A stretch of DNA of 64,000 nt from CBFHSF01 sp965661055 (GTDB taxonomy: Bacteria > Bacteroidota > Bacteroidia > Flavobacteriales > Schleiferiaceae): the NCBI GenBank assembly GCA_965661055.1, contig CBFICS010000005.1, forward strand, positions 62,001 through 126,000, in the 5' to 3' direction. Below the pieces are notes generated by a model. It was not told the origin of the DNA and did not search any database. It was given only the letters and a program-made list of their open reading frames with translations. Each line of letters starts with the position of its first letter. Positions within the stretch are counted from its first letter, which is position 1. Made by a program: the position numbers and the translations under genes. This document shows, one piece after another, positions 1 through 8,698 of the stretch.

Positions 1-483
1 ATGAACCCTATCCTCGCCTAGCTTTTCTACCCAACGTTTAATGTACCGAATGTAATTACCGTGATCTAATACGCCTTCTTCTTTTATGTACTCTTCAAAA
101 GGAACGTCAATTCTTTGCGTTCGGTACTTTTCAAAAAGATATTGCGACATTAAACGTTTTTCAGGATTTCGCAATATAAAAATCACCTTTGGTTGACTCG
201 GTAAATTCGGAATCTGCTCAAGGGCATTATCATAATACATGTAAGGTGCCGTTGCCTCAAAAACTATTTTGCTGTTTTCACAATGATCAAAGTGTTGACC
301 GTATTTTGAGAGTCCATGCTCAATAAAATTAGCTCCTTTATTAAATCGATTTATTGAATCAGCAAAATAGAAGGTCTCCTTTTGTTTGCTTGCACAAACC
401 TCAGGATGGGCAGCCAACCAAAAGTAAAGTGAACTTGTACCACATTTTGGAGCGCCAGCAATAATTACATTGGGGTATGTCAT
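1..483 (-). CDS. Sulfotransferase domain protein (3' end beyond window)
   Basis: The first 161 residues of a PAPS-dependent sulfotransferase. Such enzymes move a sulfuryl group from 3'-phosphoadenosine-5'-phosphosulfate to a hydroxyl or amino group, often on a sugar or surface glycan. The 5'-phosphosulfate loop is seen at residues 10-18 (GAPKCGTSS), and a 3'-phosphate motif follows at about residues 95-110 (FILRNPEKRLMSQY, with the expected Arg and Ser). The ATG at 481-483 is the first start in frame. The gene runs off the left edge, so the C-terminal half and the acceptor-binding part cannot be judged. A perfect TAnnTTTG box (500-507, minus strand) lies just upstream. The gene is divergent from the YfhO-like gene. 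The substrate is unknown. Confidence 0.85.
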   Translation of the reverse strand, partial: MTYPNVIIAGAPKCGTSSLYFWLAAHPEVCASKQKETFYFADSINRFNKGANFIEHGLSKYGQHFDHCENSKIVFEATAPYMYYDNALEQIPNLPSQPKVIFILRNPEKRLMSQYLFEKYRTQRIDVPFEEYIKEEGVLDHGNYIRYIKRWVEKLGEDRVH

Positions 484-559
484 AGATTTAATCCTTCTAC
501 AAATTTAAATAAACAAATTCCTGCTATATTAGCCATCCGCATTAAATATATCTTTCAAT

Positions 560-3040
560 ATGCTAAAGAATAAAAAAATTCTTCATTTCCTCCTACCTAT
601 TGTAGGTCTTTTACTCGTTAACTTCATTTATTTCTATCCTGCACTGCAAGGTAAGGTTCTAGAACAAGACGATATTAAACTTGGCTATGCCAAAGGAAAA
701 GAAATTCGCGATTACAGAGAAACTCATGATGACGAACCCTTGTGGACCGAGGCTATGTTTAGCGGTATGCCAACATTCCAAATCTCGACTGAATACCCAA
801 GTAATTGGATTTACTATGTTCAAAAGACACTGGGTGTAATCGGCGGAAGTTCTTCGGGAATTTATATAGTTTTCATTTTAATGTTTGGGTTCTATTTGGC
901 CTTAATTGCTATGAAAACGGACCCTCTAATTGCTGCTATTGGTAGTATTGCATTTGCCTTTAGCGCCTTCTTTATTATTTCTTACGGAGCAGGTCACAAT
1001 GCAAAAGTCAGAACTGCAGCCTACATGGCTCCTGTTGTGGTAGGGGTTCTACTCGCTTATCGCGGAAAACTTTTAGCGGGATTTAGTCTCACTGCCCTTT
1101 TCTTGGGATTAAGCATTTTTTCTAACCACTTCCAGATTACTTATTACCTAGCTATACTTATAGTTATCATAGGGTTTGTTGAACTCATTTACTCTTTACT
1201 TGACAAATCTTTCAACAAGTTTTTAAAGGCCACTGGAGTTTTAGCCGTGGCGGCTGTAATTGCCATAGGTCCCAATATTAGCAGCCTTTGGAGTACCTAC
1301 GAATACACCAAAGAAACCATGCGTGGAGGATCTTCTGAACTGAAGCAAAAGGCTGAGTCAAAAGGAGGACTTAGTTTTGACTATGCTATGAGTTGGAGTT
1401 ATGGAAAAGCGGAAACCTTAAACTTGATTTACCCTGACTTTTCAGGTGGAGGTATGGCTCAAAACTATGAAGGAACGGAAACTCACAGTGAGCTTTATCC
1501 AAGATATGTAAGCGCGCTTCAACAAAGAGGCGCCCCTAAAAAGACTGCAGAAAAACAAGCGAATCAAATCATCTCTCAAATGTTCTATTGGGGAGATCAA
1601 TCTTTAGTAAATGGTGGTTACTACATAGGTGCCATTGTGTTCTTTTTGTTTGTTTTGGCCATGTTTGTGGTTAAAGGTAAAGTTAGAGCCTGGGTAATTG
1701 CAGCTACTATTGTTTCTATACTAATGGCATGGGGTAAAAACTCTTATCACTTCAATAAATTCTTATTTGACTACCTGCCTATTTATAGCAAGTTTAGGGT
1801 TCCATCAATGTCTTTTACCGTCTTATTCTTTGTAGCTCCCTTCTTCGGTTTTTACGGGTTAGGACAATTGGTGAAGTCAAAACTTTCTAAAAAAGAACTT
1901 TCAAAATACCTAAAATACACCCTTTACATTACCGGAGGTCTTTCTCTTTTCATTGCGTTGTTTGGATCTTCTATGTTTGATTTTGTTAGTCAAAATGACA
2001 TAAGACTTAAAGAACAAGGTCTTAACCTAAACTCTTTGTACAATGATAGAGCCTCACTAATGAGAATGAGTGCCTTTAAAACATTAGGTATGTGTGTTGC
2101 AGCCTTCGCAATAGTATGGGCGTGGGTCAATGAAAAGGTTAAGCCTGTTTTGGCTATATCTGCTTTAGCCGTTGCTGTGCTTATCGATCAATGGGGATTT
2201 GATAAGCAACACCTAAACGCTGACGACTTTCAAACAGAAAGATCTTATGAAGCAGCATTTGCTCCAACTCCGGCAGACCAAATCATTCTTCAAGATAAAG
2301 ACATTCACTTTAGGGTATTTAACACAACTGCTGGTTTGATCTCAGATAGCTATACTTCTTATTACCACAAATCTATTGGTGGTTATCACGGAGCAAAACT
2401 AATTAGATACCAAGATCTTATTGAAAATCAATTATCAAAGTCTAATATGGCGTGTTTTGACATGTTAAATGCTAAGTGGTTTATTGTTGGTAATCAACAA
2501 GGTCAAGTTACTGCACAAAGAAACCCGGGGGCTTGTGGAGCAGCCTGGTTGCCCTACCAAATCATCTCTGCCGAAAACGCAAATGATGAAATGAGTAAAC
2601 TGAGTGATTTCGCACCAAAAACTCAGGTGGTAGTCGATAAGAGATATAGTTCATACGTTGATGATTTACCTAAAAACATCACGGACTCTACATCTACCAT
2701 TGGCATTATTCAATACGACCCGAAACACATGGTGTACGAAGCTAATATCACTTCAAACAATAGATTGGCTGTATTTTCAGAAATCTATTACGAGGGTGGC
2801 AATAATGATTGGAAAGCCTTCATTGATGGTGAGCCAGTTGATCACATCCGTGTAAACTACTTGTTAAGAGGATTGAAAATTCCTAATGGAAAACACAAAA
2901 TTGAATTTGTATTCCACCCTAGATCGTATTACACAGGAGAAAAGATATCACTTGTCTTCTCTATCTTATTGTTTGGGTCGCTAGGATTCGGACTGTTTAC
3001 TTTCTATAAGAAGCAGAAGGAAGGATCTACAGAAGAATAA
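560..3040 (+). CDS. YfhO-family polytopic membrane protein
   Basis: An 826-residue inner-membrane protein with a dozen or more hydrophobic segments: a signal-anchor-like helix at 8-28, a helix-rich block to about residue 560, and one helix near the C-terminus at about 795-815. Between the last two lies a large soluble domain of about 200 residues. This is the layout of the YfhO family, whose Firmicutes members take part in glycosylation of lipoteichoic acid. YfhO proteins are related to GT-C glycosyltransferases such as PMT. In Bacteroidota the function is not established. The neighbouring glycosyltransferase and sulfotransferase make a role in surface glycan or lipid modification reasonable, but this is inference. 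The gene converges with the glycosyltransferase gene, with 12 bases between the stop codons. Confidence 0.8.
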   Translation: MLKNKKILHFLLPIVGLLLVNFIYFYPALQGKVLEQDDIKLGYAKGKEIRDYRETHDDEPLWTEAMFSGMPTFQISTEYPSNWIYYVQKTLGVIGGSSSGIYIVFILMFGFYLALIAMKTDPLIAAIGSIAFAFSAFFIISYGAGHNAKVRTAAYMAPVVVGVLLAYRGKLLAGFSLTALFLGLSIFSNHFQITYYLAILIVIIGFVELIYSLLDKSFNKFLKATGVLAVAAVIAIGPNISSLWSTYEYTKETMRGGSSELKQKAESKGGLSFDYAMSWSYGKAETLNLIYPDFSGGGMAQNYEGTETHSELYPRYVSALQQRGAPKKTAEKQANQIISQMFYWGDQSLVNGGYYIGAIVFFLFVLAMFVVKGKVRAWVIAATIVSILMAWGKNSYHFNKFLFDYLPIYSKFRVPSMSFTVLFFVAPFFGFYGLGQLVKSKLSKKELSKYLKYTLYITGGLSLFIALFGSSMFDFVSQNDIRLKEQGLNLNSLYNDRASLMRMSAFKTLGMCVAAFAIVWAWVNEKVKPVLAISALAVAVLIDQWGFDKQHLNADDFQTERSYEAAFAPTPADQIILQDKDIHFRVFNTTAGLISDSYTSYYHKSIGGYHGAKLIRYQDLIENQLSKSNMACFDMLNAKWFIVGNQQGQVTAQRNPGACGAAWLPYQIISAENANDEMSKLSDFAPKTQVVVDKRYSSYVDDLPKNITDSTSTIGIIQYDPKHMVYEANITSNNRLAVFSEIYYEGGNNDWKAFIDGEPVDHIRVNYLLRGLKIPNGKHKIEFVFHPRSYYTGEKISLVFSILLFGSLGFGLFTFYKKQKEGSTEE

Positions 3041-3052
3041 AAAAGTAGATTG

Positions 3053-4354
3053 CTACTTGAGAAGAGCCTCAGCCAATTTTTGGGTGAGGCTTTTTCTTTC
3101 GTAGTCATGATGAGAAGACGACAAATATTGATTTCCTCCGTTTACAGAGTCTATTATCCAATTCTTTATTCCTTGCACGTTTGAATAATCAAACATCTCC
3201 CCTGCTTTTGTTTCGTGCAAAATAGCAGCAGCATCTCCATCCACTGGACCGAGACCTAACACGGGGGTTTGAGAACCTAAATATTCGAAGATTTTTCCGG
3301 TCAGTATTCCTTTGTTATTGGCAATGTTCGGTATGCCCAACAGCAAGGCATTACTCGTTCTCATGATGGCTACAGCCTTTTTGTGATCAACGTGACCTTT
3401 GGTAACCACTTCTACAGGAAAATCGGTCTTCATTGACTCTAGGGTCTTTTCAAGAACCTCATCTCTTCTGCCTACAAATTGAACTTTTACACGGTTCGCT
3501 ACGTCTTCAGGCAATTCACGCAATGCGGTAAAGAGCCCTTCTAAAGAATAATCTTTAGTAACCGTACCTGTATAACTCATGGTCCACTTTTGCGAAGTAA
3601 CCGCATCAAGATTTTCAGAAAAATCGTCAGCATCGTACCCATTGGGTAAAATCACAAATTTGCTTTCATGAATCTTTGCCGACTTCTCTTTAAAAAGCCT
3701 CACCAAATCTTTACTTACCGTACTTATGTAATCAGCCTTTTCAAAAACGGTTCGCTCAAGGCGGAGGTCATACTTACGTGCAAGCTGGGTCGGATAAAAT
3801 TGGTTGTAGTAATAGATATCAGTCCATGGATCTCTTAAATCAGCCATCCATGCTATATCACGCCTTTTCTTGAGTTCTAGTCCAATCAACTGAGAAGAAT
3901 GCGGCGGACTGGTTGTGATGACATGCTTTATGTTTTGTTTGTCAATAATCTCTAAGGCTTTTTTGACCGCTCTTTTGTTCCATGCTCTTCTAGGGTCTGG
4001 AATGAAGAAATTACCGCGAATAAACTTAGCGAGTCTTTGTCTTGGCCCCGGTTTATCAGACTCATTGGCAAATCCACTATACGGAACTTCGCTTCTACCG
4101 CTAGCTTTTTTATACAAGCTAAAAAGCTCTTTTGTTTCGGCATAATGAACTTCCATATCAGAAGTTTCAAGCGTCAAAGAATCATCTACAATGGGATAGG
4201 TTGCTGTTTTAGGGTCAACCGTAAGAATGATTGGGTCTAACCCAAATTCAGGAAGGTACTTGGCAAACTTCAACCAACGTTGTACCCCCGGCCCCCCTGC
4301 GGGGGGCCAGTAATACGTTATGATTAAAATTTTTTGATTTCCTGATTTCATCAA
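3053..4354 (-). CDS. Glycosyltransferase, GT4-like
   Basis: A 433-residue predicted GT-B fold glycosyltransferase that would move a sugar from an activated nucleotide donor onto an acceptor in cell-surface polysaccharide synthesis. The N-terminus shows the typical motif ITYYWPPAGGPGVQRW (residues 11-26) of the GT4 N-terminal domain. The donor-binding C-terminal half has ILPNGYDADDF, SYTGTV and the ExxE-like region around KIFEYLGSQTPVLGLG. No signal peptide or membrane helix is seen, so it is probably cytosolic or membrane-peripheral. It starts 34 bases after the DUF4834 stop and could be the third gene of the carB transcript. Codons for the WPPAGGPG motif form a remarkable GC-only hairpin (4290-4308). 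Donor and acceptor are unknown. Confidence 0.85.
   Translation of the reverse strand: MMKSGNQKILIITYYWPPAGGPGVQRWLKFAKYLPEFGLDPIILTVDPKTATYPIVDDSLTLETSDMEVHYAETKELFSLYKKASGRSEVPYSGFANESDKPGPRQRLAKFIRGNFFIPDPRRAWNKRAVKKALEIIDKQNIKHVITTSPPHSSQLIGLELKKRRDIAWMADLRDPWTDIYYYNQFYPTQLARKYDLRLERTVFEKADYISTVSKDLVRLFKEKSAKIHESKFVILPNGYDADDFSENLDAVTSQKWTMSYTGTVTKDYSLEGLFTALRELPEDVANRVKVQFVGRRDEVLEKTLESMKTDFPVEVVTKGHVDHKKAVAIMRTSNALLLGIPNIANNKGILTGKIFEYLGSQTPVLGLGPVDGDAAAILHETKAGEMFDYSNVQGIKNWIIDSVNGGNQYLSSSHHDYERKSLTQKLAEALLK
3063..3100 (+). terminator. Terminator for the YfhO-like gene
   Basis: A hairpin (AGCCTCA pairing with TGAGGCT) is followed by TTTTTCTTT on the plus strand, about 25 bases after the YfhO stop. 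It lies inside the 3' end of the opposing glycosyltransferase gene. A weaker six-pair hairpin with a T-run on the minus strand (3037-3059) may end the glycosyltransferase transcript. Confidence 0.55.
4290..4308. repeat. Perfect GC-rich inverted repeat inside the glycosyltransferase gene
   Basis: GGCCCCCC, TGC, GGGGGGCC: an eight-pair perfect stem with a three-base loop. It lies in codons for Pro-Pro-Ala-Gly-Gly-Pro of the conserved N-terminal motif. CCC and GGG codons in a row are out of character for this AT-rich genome. Confidence 0.8.
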
Positions 4355-4370
4355 TGGTAAAGATACACAT

Positions 4371-4387
4371 CCCGCGAAAGCGGAAAA
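4371..4387. repeat. Mini-hairpin CCGC-GAAA-GCGG
   Basis: CCCGCGAAAGCGG followed by AAAA. It is a four-pair stem closed by a GAAA (GNRA) loop, placed in the 34-base gap between the DUF4834 stop and the glycosyltransferase start. The same core occurs at 39254-39266 and, in near-identical form, at 42552-42564. Confidence 0.6.
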
Positions 4388-4388
4388 A

Positions 4389-4589
4389 TTATTTTAAAGA
4401 GTCTTCTACCTCTTCAAACTCTACGTACTCACCTACGTTATCAGGAGTTTTACTTTTTGCCTTCTCTTTGTCGTATTTCATAGTAACATGATCAGATCCG
4501 CGACCAGCCGCTGCTCTCTGAGGAGTTACTAATTTTAATACGTAACGAATTACGGCATACGCCACTAGGGCAATAATTAATATTCTCAT
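4389..4589 (-). CDS. DUF4834 family small membrane protein
   Basis: A 66-residue protein with one N-terminal hydrophobic helix (residues 2-22, followed by KLVTPQR) and a charged, acidic tail. This matches the DUF4834 family of Bacteroidota, whose function is unknown. Its ATG shares one base with the carB stop (TAATG), so translation is probably coupled to carB. The role in the carB operon is unknown. Confidence 0.75.
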   Translation of the reverse strand: MRILIIALVAYAVIRYVLKLVTPQRAAAGRGSDHVTMKYDKEKAKSKTPDNVGEYVEFEEVEDSLK

Positions 4590-7438
4590 TATTTACTTAA
4601 ATACCAGTTTCTCTCTGCATATAACTTAGTAAATACAGGATCTTTCAAGTTCTTAATAAAGTGAATTTTTTCACCCGTAGACTTCATCTCTGGCCCTAGG
4701 TTTTTATTCACATTAGGGAACTTATTGAAGGAGAATACAGGCATCTTGATAGCAAATCCGTCTAACTGTGGATTAAATTCAAAATCACTTAGCTTCTTGG
4801 TACCTAACATTAATTTGGTCGCATAGTTCACGTAAGGTTCACCGTATGCTTTACAAATAAACGGAACCGTTCTAGAAGCTCTCGGGTTTGCTTCAATGAT
4901 GTATACAACGTCATTTTTCACCGCAAATTGGATGTTTAACAATCCGACGGTATTCGTTGCCTTAGCAATTTTATGCGTGTGCTCTTTGATTTGTTGCATC
5001 ACCAATTCTCCTAAGTTAAAAGGAGGTAATGTTGCGTTAGAATCTCCAGAGTGAACTCCACAAGGCTCAATGTGCTCCATGATACCGATAATGTAAACAT
5101 TTTCGCCATCAGAAATAGCATCTGCTTCCGCCTCAATAGCACCTTCTAAATAGTGGTCTAAAAGAACTCTATTGTTAGGGAAATGGCGGAATAACTCTAC
5201 TACGTGGTGTTCTAGTTCTTGCTTATTGATCACAATCTTCATGCCTTGGCCACCCAATACATAAGAAGGACGAACTAACATGGGGAAGCCTAAGTCATCA
5301 GCCTTGTCTAAAGCTTCATCTGCTGTGGTAACCACGTCAAACTTTGGATAAGGAATGTTTATTTCCTCTAATAAGCTTGAGAACCTTCCTCTATCTTCTG
5401 CAAGGTCAAGACTTTGGTAACTAGTTCCTAAAATTGGAATTCCAAATCTCTCTAATTTTTCAGCCAATTTAAGAGCGGTTTGCCCTCCTAATTGAACGAT
5501 AACCCCTTTGGGTTTTTCATGCAAAATGATGTCGTAAATATGTTCCCAGAATACAGGTTCAAAGTACAATTTATCGGCAGTGTCAAAGTCTGTTGAAACC
5601 GTTTCAGGATTACAGTTCATCATGATGGTTTCAAACCCTTCTTCTTTAGCTGCTAACACACCGTGAACACAACAGTAATCAAACTCAATTCCTTGACCAA
5701 TTCGGTTAGGACCTGAACCTAATACGATTACTTTTTCTCTTTCAGTAACCTCACTTTCGTTTTCAGCAAAAGGCACACCGCCTTTTTCTTGTATATCTAA
5801 TTCAAAGGTAGAATAGTAGTAAGGAGTTTGTGCAGGAAATTCTGCCGCACACGTATCAACTAGTTTCCAAACTCTATTGATGTTGTAAGAGGTTCTCTTT
5901 TCGTGGACTTCACTTTCAAGACAATGCATCATATGCGCAATTTGTCTATCGGCAAACCCTTTCATTTTTGCATCTAAAAGAAGCTCTTGCGGAATGGTAT
6001 CTATCGTGTGACCTTCAATGTCTTTTTGAATCAATGCTAGCTCTTCAAACTGCTTCAAGAACCACATATCTATCTTGGTGATATCGTGAATTCTTCTCAA
6101 TGGAATTCCCAACTGAATAGCATCGTAAATCACAAAAACTCTATCCCAACTCGCTTTTTCAAGTTTTTCAAGGATAATATCTTGTTGAGTATAACCTTTA
6201 CCATCAGCGCCCAGTCCGTTTCTCTTTATTTCAAGAGATTGAGCCGCTTTGTGAATGGCTTCTTGGAATGATCTTCCAATACCCATTACTTCACCCACCG
6301 ATTTCATTTGAAGTCCTAGACGTCTGTCAGCACCTTCAAACTTATCAAAGTTCCAACGAGGAATTTTTACAATTACATAATCAAGCGTTGGCTCAAAATA
6401 TGCCGTTGTAGTTTTAGTGATTTGGTTAAACAACTCATCAAGTGAATAACCGATAGCTAGTTTGGCAGCAATTTTTGCAATAGGGTATCCCGTAGCTTTT
6501 GAAGCCAAGGCTGAAGATCTACTTACCCTTGGGTTAATTTCAATCGCTACGATATCTTCTTTTTCATCAGGACTTACCGCAAATTGAACGTTACATCCTC
6601 CCGCGAAATTACCGATAGAGCGCATCATATGGATGGCCATATCTCTCATTCGTTGGTAGGTTCTATCAGAAAGGGTCATGGCCGGAGCAACAGTAATTGA
6701 ATCACCGGTATGAATACCCATTGGGTCCATATTCTCAATAGAACAAATGATAATAACGTTGTCGTTCTTATCACGTAAAAGTTCTAATTCGTACTCTTTC
6801 CATCCTAAAAGGGCCTTGTCAATCATCACCTCATGAATGGGTGAAGCTTCAAGTCCTCGAGTTAACGCATCATCGTATTCGTCTTTGTTGAATACAAAAG
6901 TTGCTCCGGTTCCCCCCAGGGTATAAGACGCTCTAACACAAAGTGGAAATCCAAATTCTTGAGCAATCTCTTTTCCTTTTAGGTATGATTTAGCTGTTTG
7001 TGAAGGCGCCATTCCAACACCAATGCGCTCCATCAACAATCTAAACTCTTCACGGTCTTCTGTGATATTAATGGCAGCGATATCAACCCCAACAATTTTT
7101 ACACCGTGGTCTTCCCAAACACCTTGTTGGTCAGCCTCAATACACAAGTTTAATGCAGTTTGACCTCCCATAGTAGGAAGAACGGCATCAATATTACGTT
7201 CAGAAAGAATCTTTTTAATAGATTCTACTTCCAATGGAAGTAGATAAACGTGATCTGCAACTACATTATCTGTCATAATGGTTGCTGGGTTAGAATTGAT
7301 TAAAGTAACCTCTATCCCTTCATCACGAAGTGATCTTGACGCTTGTGATCCTGAATAATCAAATTCACAGGCTTGTCCAATAATAATAGGACCTGATCCA
7401 ATAATTAAAACCGATTTGATACTGTTATCCTTTGGCAT
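4589..7438 (-). CDS. carB: Carbamoyl-phosphate synthase large subunit
   Basis: It makes carbamoyl phosphate from bicarbonate, ATP and glutamine-derived ammonia, together with CarA (58821-59927), for the pyrimidine and arginine pathways. The two homologous ATP-grasp halves are clear. The first begins SVLIIGSGPIIIGQACEFDY (residues 9-28) and carries the glycine-rich stretch RASYTLGGTG. The second repeats it as VIVLGSGPNRIGQGIEFDY (about 567-585) with RPSYVLGGQG. At 949 residues it is about 120 shorter than the E. coli protein. It stops soon after the second synthetase domain, so the C-terminal MGS-like domain that binds UMP, IMP and ornithine is absent. Shortened CarB is, to my knowledge, common in Flavobacteriia. 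Control by UMP must then act elsewhere. A promoter box (7471-7478) lies 33 bases upstream. Confidence 0.97.
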   Translation of the reverse strand: MPKDNSIKSVLIIGSGPIIIGQACEFDYSGSQASRSLRDEGIEVTLINSNPATIMTDNVVADHVYLLPLEVESIKKILSERNIDAVLPTMGGQTALNLCIEADQQGVWEDHGVKIVGVDIAAINITEDREEFRLLMERIGVGMAPSQTAKSYLKGKEIAQEFGFPLCVRASYTLGGTGATFVFNKDEYDDALTRGLEASPIHEVMIDKALLGWKEYELELLRDKNDNVIIICSIENMDPMGIHTGDSITVAPAMTLSDRTYQRMRDMAIHMMRSIGNFAGGCNVQFAVSPDEKEDIVAIEINPRVSRSSALASKATGYPIAKIAAKLAIGYSLDELFNQITKTTTAYFEPTLDYVIVKIPRWNFDKFEGADRRLGLQMKSVGEVMGIGRSFQEAIHKAAQSLEIKRNGLGADGKGYTQQDIILEKLEKASWDRVFVIYDAIQLGIPLRRIHDITKIDMWFLKQFEELALIQKDIEGHTIDTIPQELLLDAKMKGFADRQIAHMMHCLESEVHEKRTSYNINRVWKLVDTCAAEFPAQTPYYYSTFELDIQEKGGVPFAENESEVTEREKVIVLGSGPNRIGQGIEFDYCCVHGVLAAKEEGFETIMMNCNPETVSTDFDTADKLYFEPVFWEHIYDIILHEKPKGVIVQLGGQTALKLAEKLERFGIPILGTSYQSLDLAEDRGRFSSLLEEINIPYPKFDVVTTADEALDKADDLGFPMLVRPSYVLGGQGMKIVINKQELEHHVVELFRHFPNNRVLLDHYLEGAIEAEADAISDGENVYIIGIMEHIEPCGVHSGDSNATLPPFNLGELVMQQIKEHTHKIAKATNTVGLLNIQFAVKNDVVYIIEANPRASRTVPFICKAYGEPYVNYATKLMLGTKKLSDFEFNPQLDGFAIKMPVFSFNKFPNVNKNLGPEMKSTGEKIHFIKNLKDPVFTKLYAERNWYLSK

Positions 7439-7470
7439 TTCGCGAGTTTTTTATCTTCCTAAAAATTTTT

Positions 7471-7478
7471 CAAAAATA
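7471..7478 (-). promoter_or_regulatory. Predicted carB promoter -7 box
   Basis: TATTTTTG on the minus strand matches the Bacteroidota -7 consensus TAnnTTTG, 33 bases before the carB ATG and just after the rpmH terminator. No convincing -33 TTG is seen, so this call is moderate. Confidence 0.45.
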
Positions 7479-7485
7479 TAAGCAT

Positions 7486-7521
7486 AAAAAAAAGGTGTTG
7501 ACCAATGGCAACACCTTTTTT
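7486..7521 (-). terminator. Terminator of rpmH
   Basis: The inverted repeat AAAGGTGTTG / CAACACCTTT with an eight-base loop is flanked by A- and T-runs. On the minus strand it lies 18 bases after the L34 stop and ends in a T-run. Confidence 0.85.
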
Positions 7522-7538
7522 ATATGAATGATAATTCA

Positions 7539-7697
7539 TTACCCTTTGTAGTTTCCTTCGTCAGAAACTGAAATCTTTTTTCTTCCTTTAGCACGACGAG
7601 ATGCTAATACCTTACGGCCTCCTACGCTCTCCATACGTGAGCGAAATCCGTGCTTGTTTTTTCTCTTGCGATTCGATGGTTGAAATGTACGTTTCAT
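7539..7697 (-). CDS. rpmH: 50S ribosomal protein L34
   Basis: A 52-residue basic protein beginning [19 protein letters not shown], the signature of L34. It continues with the [20 protein letters not shown] core and a short C-terminal tail ([11 protein letters not shown]) of the type seen in Bacteroidota. L34 is a component of the large ribosomal subunit. The usual partners dnaA, rnpA and yidC are not next to it here, which is common in this phylum. It is transcribed alone: a strong promoter (7744-7774) lies upstream and a terminator directly downstream. Confidence 0.95.
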   Translation of the reverse strand: MKRTFQPSNRKRKNKHGFRSRMESVGGRKVLASRRAKGRKKISVSDEGNYKG

Positions 7698-7743
7698 CGT
7701 ATATATTATTTAAGCCTTCTTCTCTGTTTTCTTTATCGGGGTG

Positions 7744-7774
7744 CAAATATAGGACGAAAATCTATTTTCACAAA
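7744..7774 (-). promoter_or_regulatory. rpmH promoter
   Basis: On the minus strand a TTTG (7771-7774), a 19-base spacer and TATATTTG (7744-7751) match the Bacteroidota primary sigma factor consensus (-33 TTTG, -7 TAnnTTTG) exactly. Predicted transcription starts at about 7739-7740, giving a leader of about 43 bases before the rpmH ATG. Confidence 0.75.
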
Positions 7775-7900
7775 CCTTTTGAATAAAGTTTTTTCTTTTT
7801 TTATCGGATTAAAGGTAAGGAAGGATTTCTAAATATAAAAATGGTTTGTAAACACTGACTTTATCACTACTTTGGTTGACGTTAAAAACACTTTCGTGGG

Positions 7901-8698
7901 ATGAAATTAAACGATAAAATTATTTGGATTACGGGCGCTTCATCAGGAATAGGTGAAGCCTTGGCCAAAGAACTTTCTAACAGAGGAAACACTTTAATTT
8001 TATCTGCTAGAAGGGTAGAACTATTAGAAAAGGTGAAAAGAGAATGCGGAAATCCCGAGGAAATAACTCACATTATCCCTCTAGACCTTGAACAGCGAGA
8101 TTCTCTTTCTCCCCTCTATCAATCAGTGGTAAAGTCTATCGGTATTCCTGATGTCTTAATTAACAATGCCGGTATAGGGCAACACGGTAAAATTATCGAC
8201 ATGCCCTTTGAGGTAGAAAAGAAAATAATGGATATTAACTTTTATGGTCAAATCCTTTTAACCAAAACTATACTTCCAGACTTTTTACAAAGGAAGTCTG
8301 GGGCCATTATTACCATAAGCAGCATTGTTGGCAAGTTCGGATCGCCTTACCTAGGCATTTACTCTGCTTCTAAACACGCGCTTCAAGGGTACTTTGAAAG
8401 TCTAAGAGAGGAAGTTTACGACCAGGGAATTGATGTACACCTAGTTTACCCCGGGTTTATAAATACAGAAGTTACGCTCAACTCACTTACCACCGAAGGC
8501 AAACCACTAAAGAAAAACAGTAAAGCCCAAGAAAAGGGAATGTCACCATCTATTTTTGCCAAAAAGCTTAGGCAAAAAGTTGAAGCTGGAAAAAAATCAT
8601 TCTTAATTGGAAAATGGGAAATCTATTCAGTTTACCTAAAAAGCGCGTTTCCTTCCATGTTTTTTTGGTTAATGAGAAAGATGAGTATGAAAAATTAG
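7901..8698 (+). CDS. Short-chain dehydrogenase/reductase
   Basis: A 265-residue classical SDR that oxidises or reduces a hydroxyl/keto group with NAD(P). Visible motifs are the nucleotide-binding TGASSGIGEA (11-20), NNAG (88-91), and the catalytic triad Ser141, Tyr154 and Lys158 (YSASK). Arg37-Arg38 after the second strand favours NADP(H). The hydrophobic segment near the C-terminus (about 243-258) and the overall form resemble the DHRS7 / short-chain oxidoreductases that attach to membranes. The substrate cannot be read from sequence. The stop codon (TAG) overlaps the stop of the convergent unknown gene by four bases. Confidence 0.9.
   Translation: MKLNDKIIWITGASSGIGEALAKELSNRGNTLILSARRVELLEKVKRECGNPEEITHIIPLDLEQRDSLSPLYQSVVKSIGIPDVLINNAGIGQHGKIIDMPFEVEKKIMDINFYGQILLTKTILPDFLQRKSGAIITISSIVGKFGSPYLGIYSASKHALQGYFESLREEVYDQGIDVHLVYPGFINTEVTLNSLTTEGKPLKKNSKAQEKGMSPSIFAKKLRQKVEAGKKSFLIGKWEIYSVYLKSAFPSMFFWLMRKMSMKN

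Noticed and set aside
7601..7832. Plus-strand small frames in the gap between carB and the SDR gene
   Set aside because: The gap is explained by rpmH on the minus strand with its promoter and terminator.
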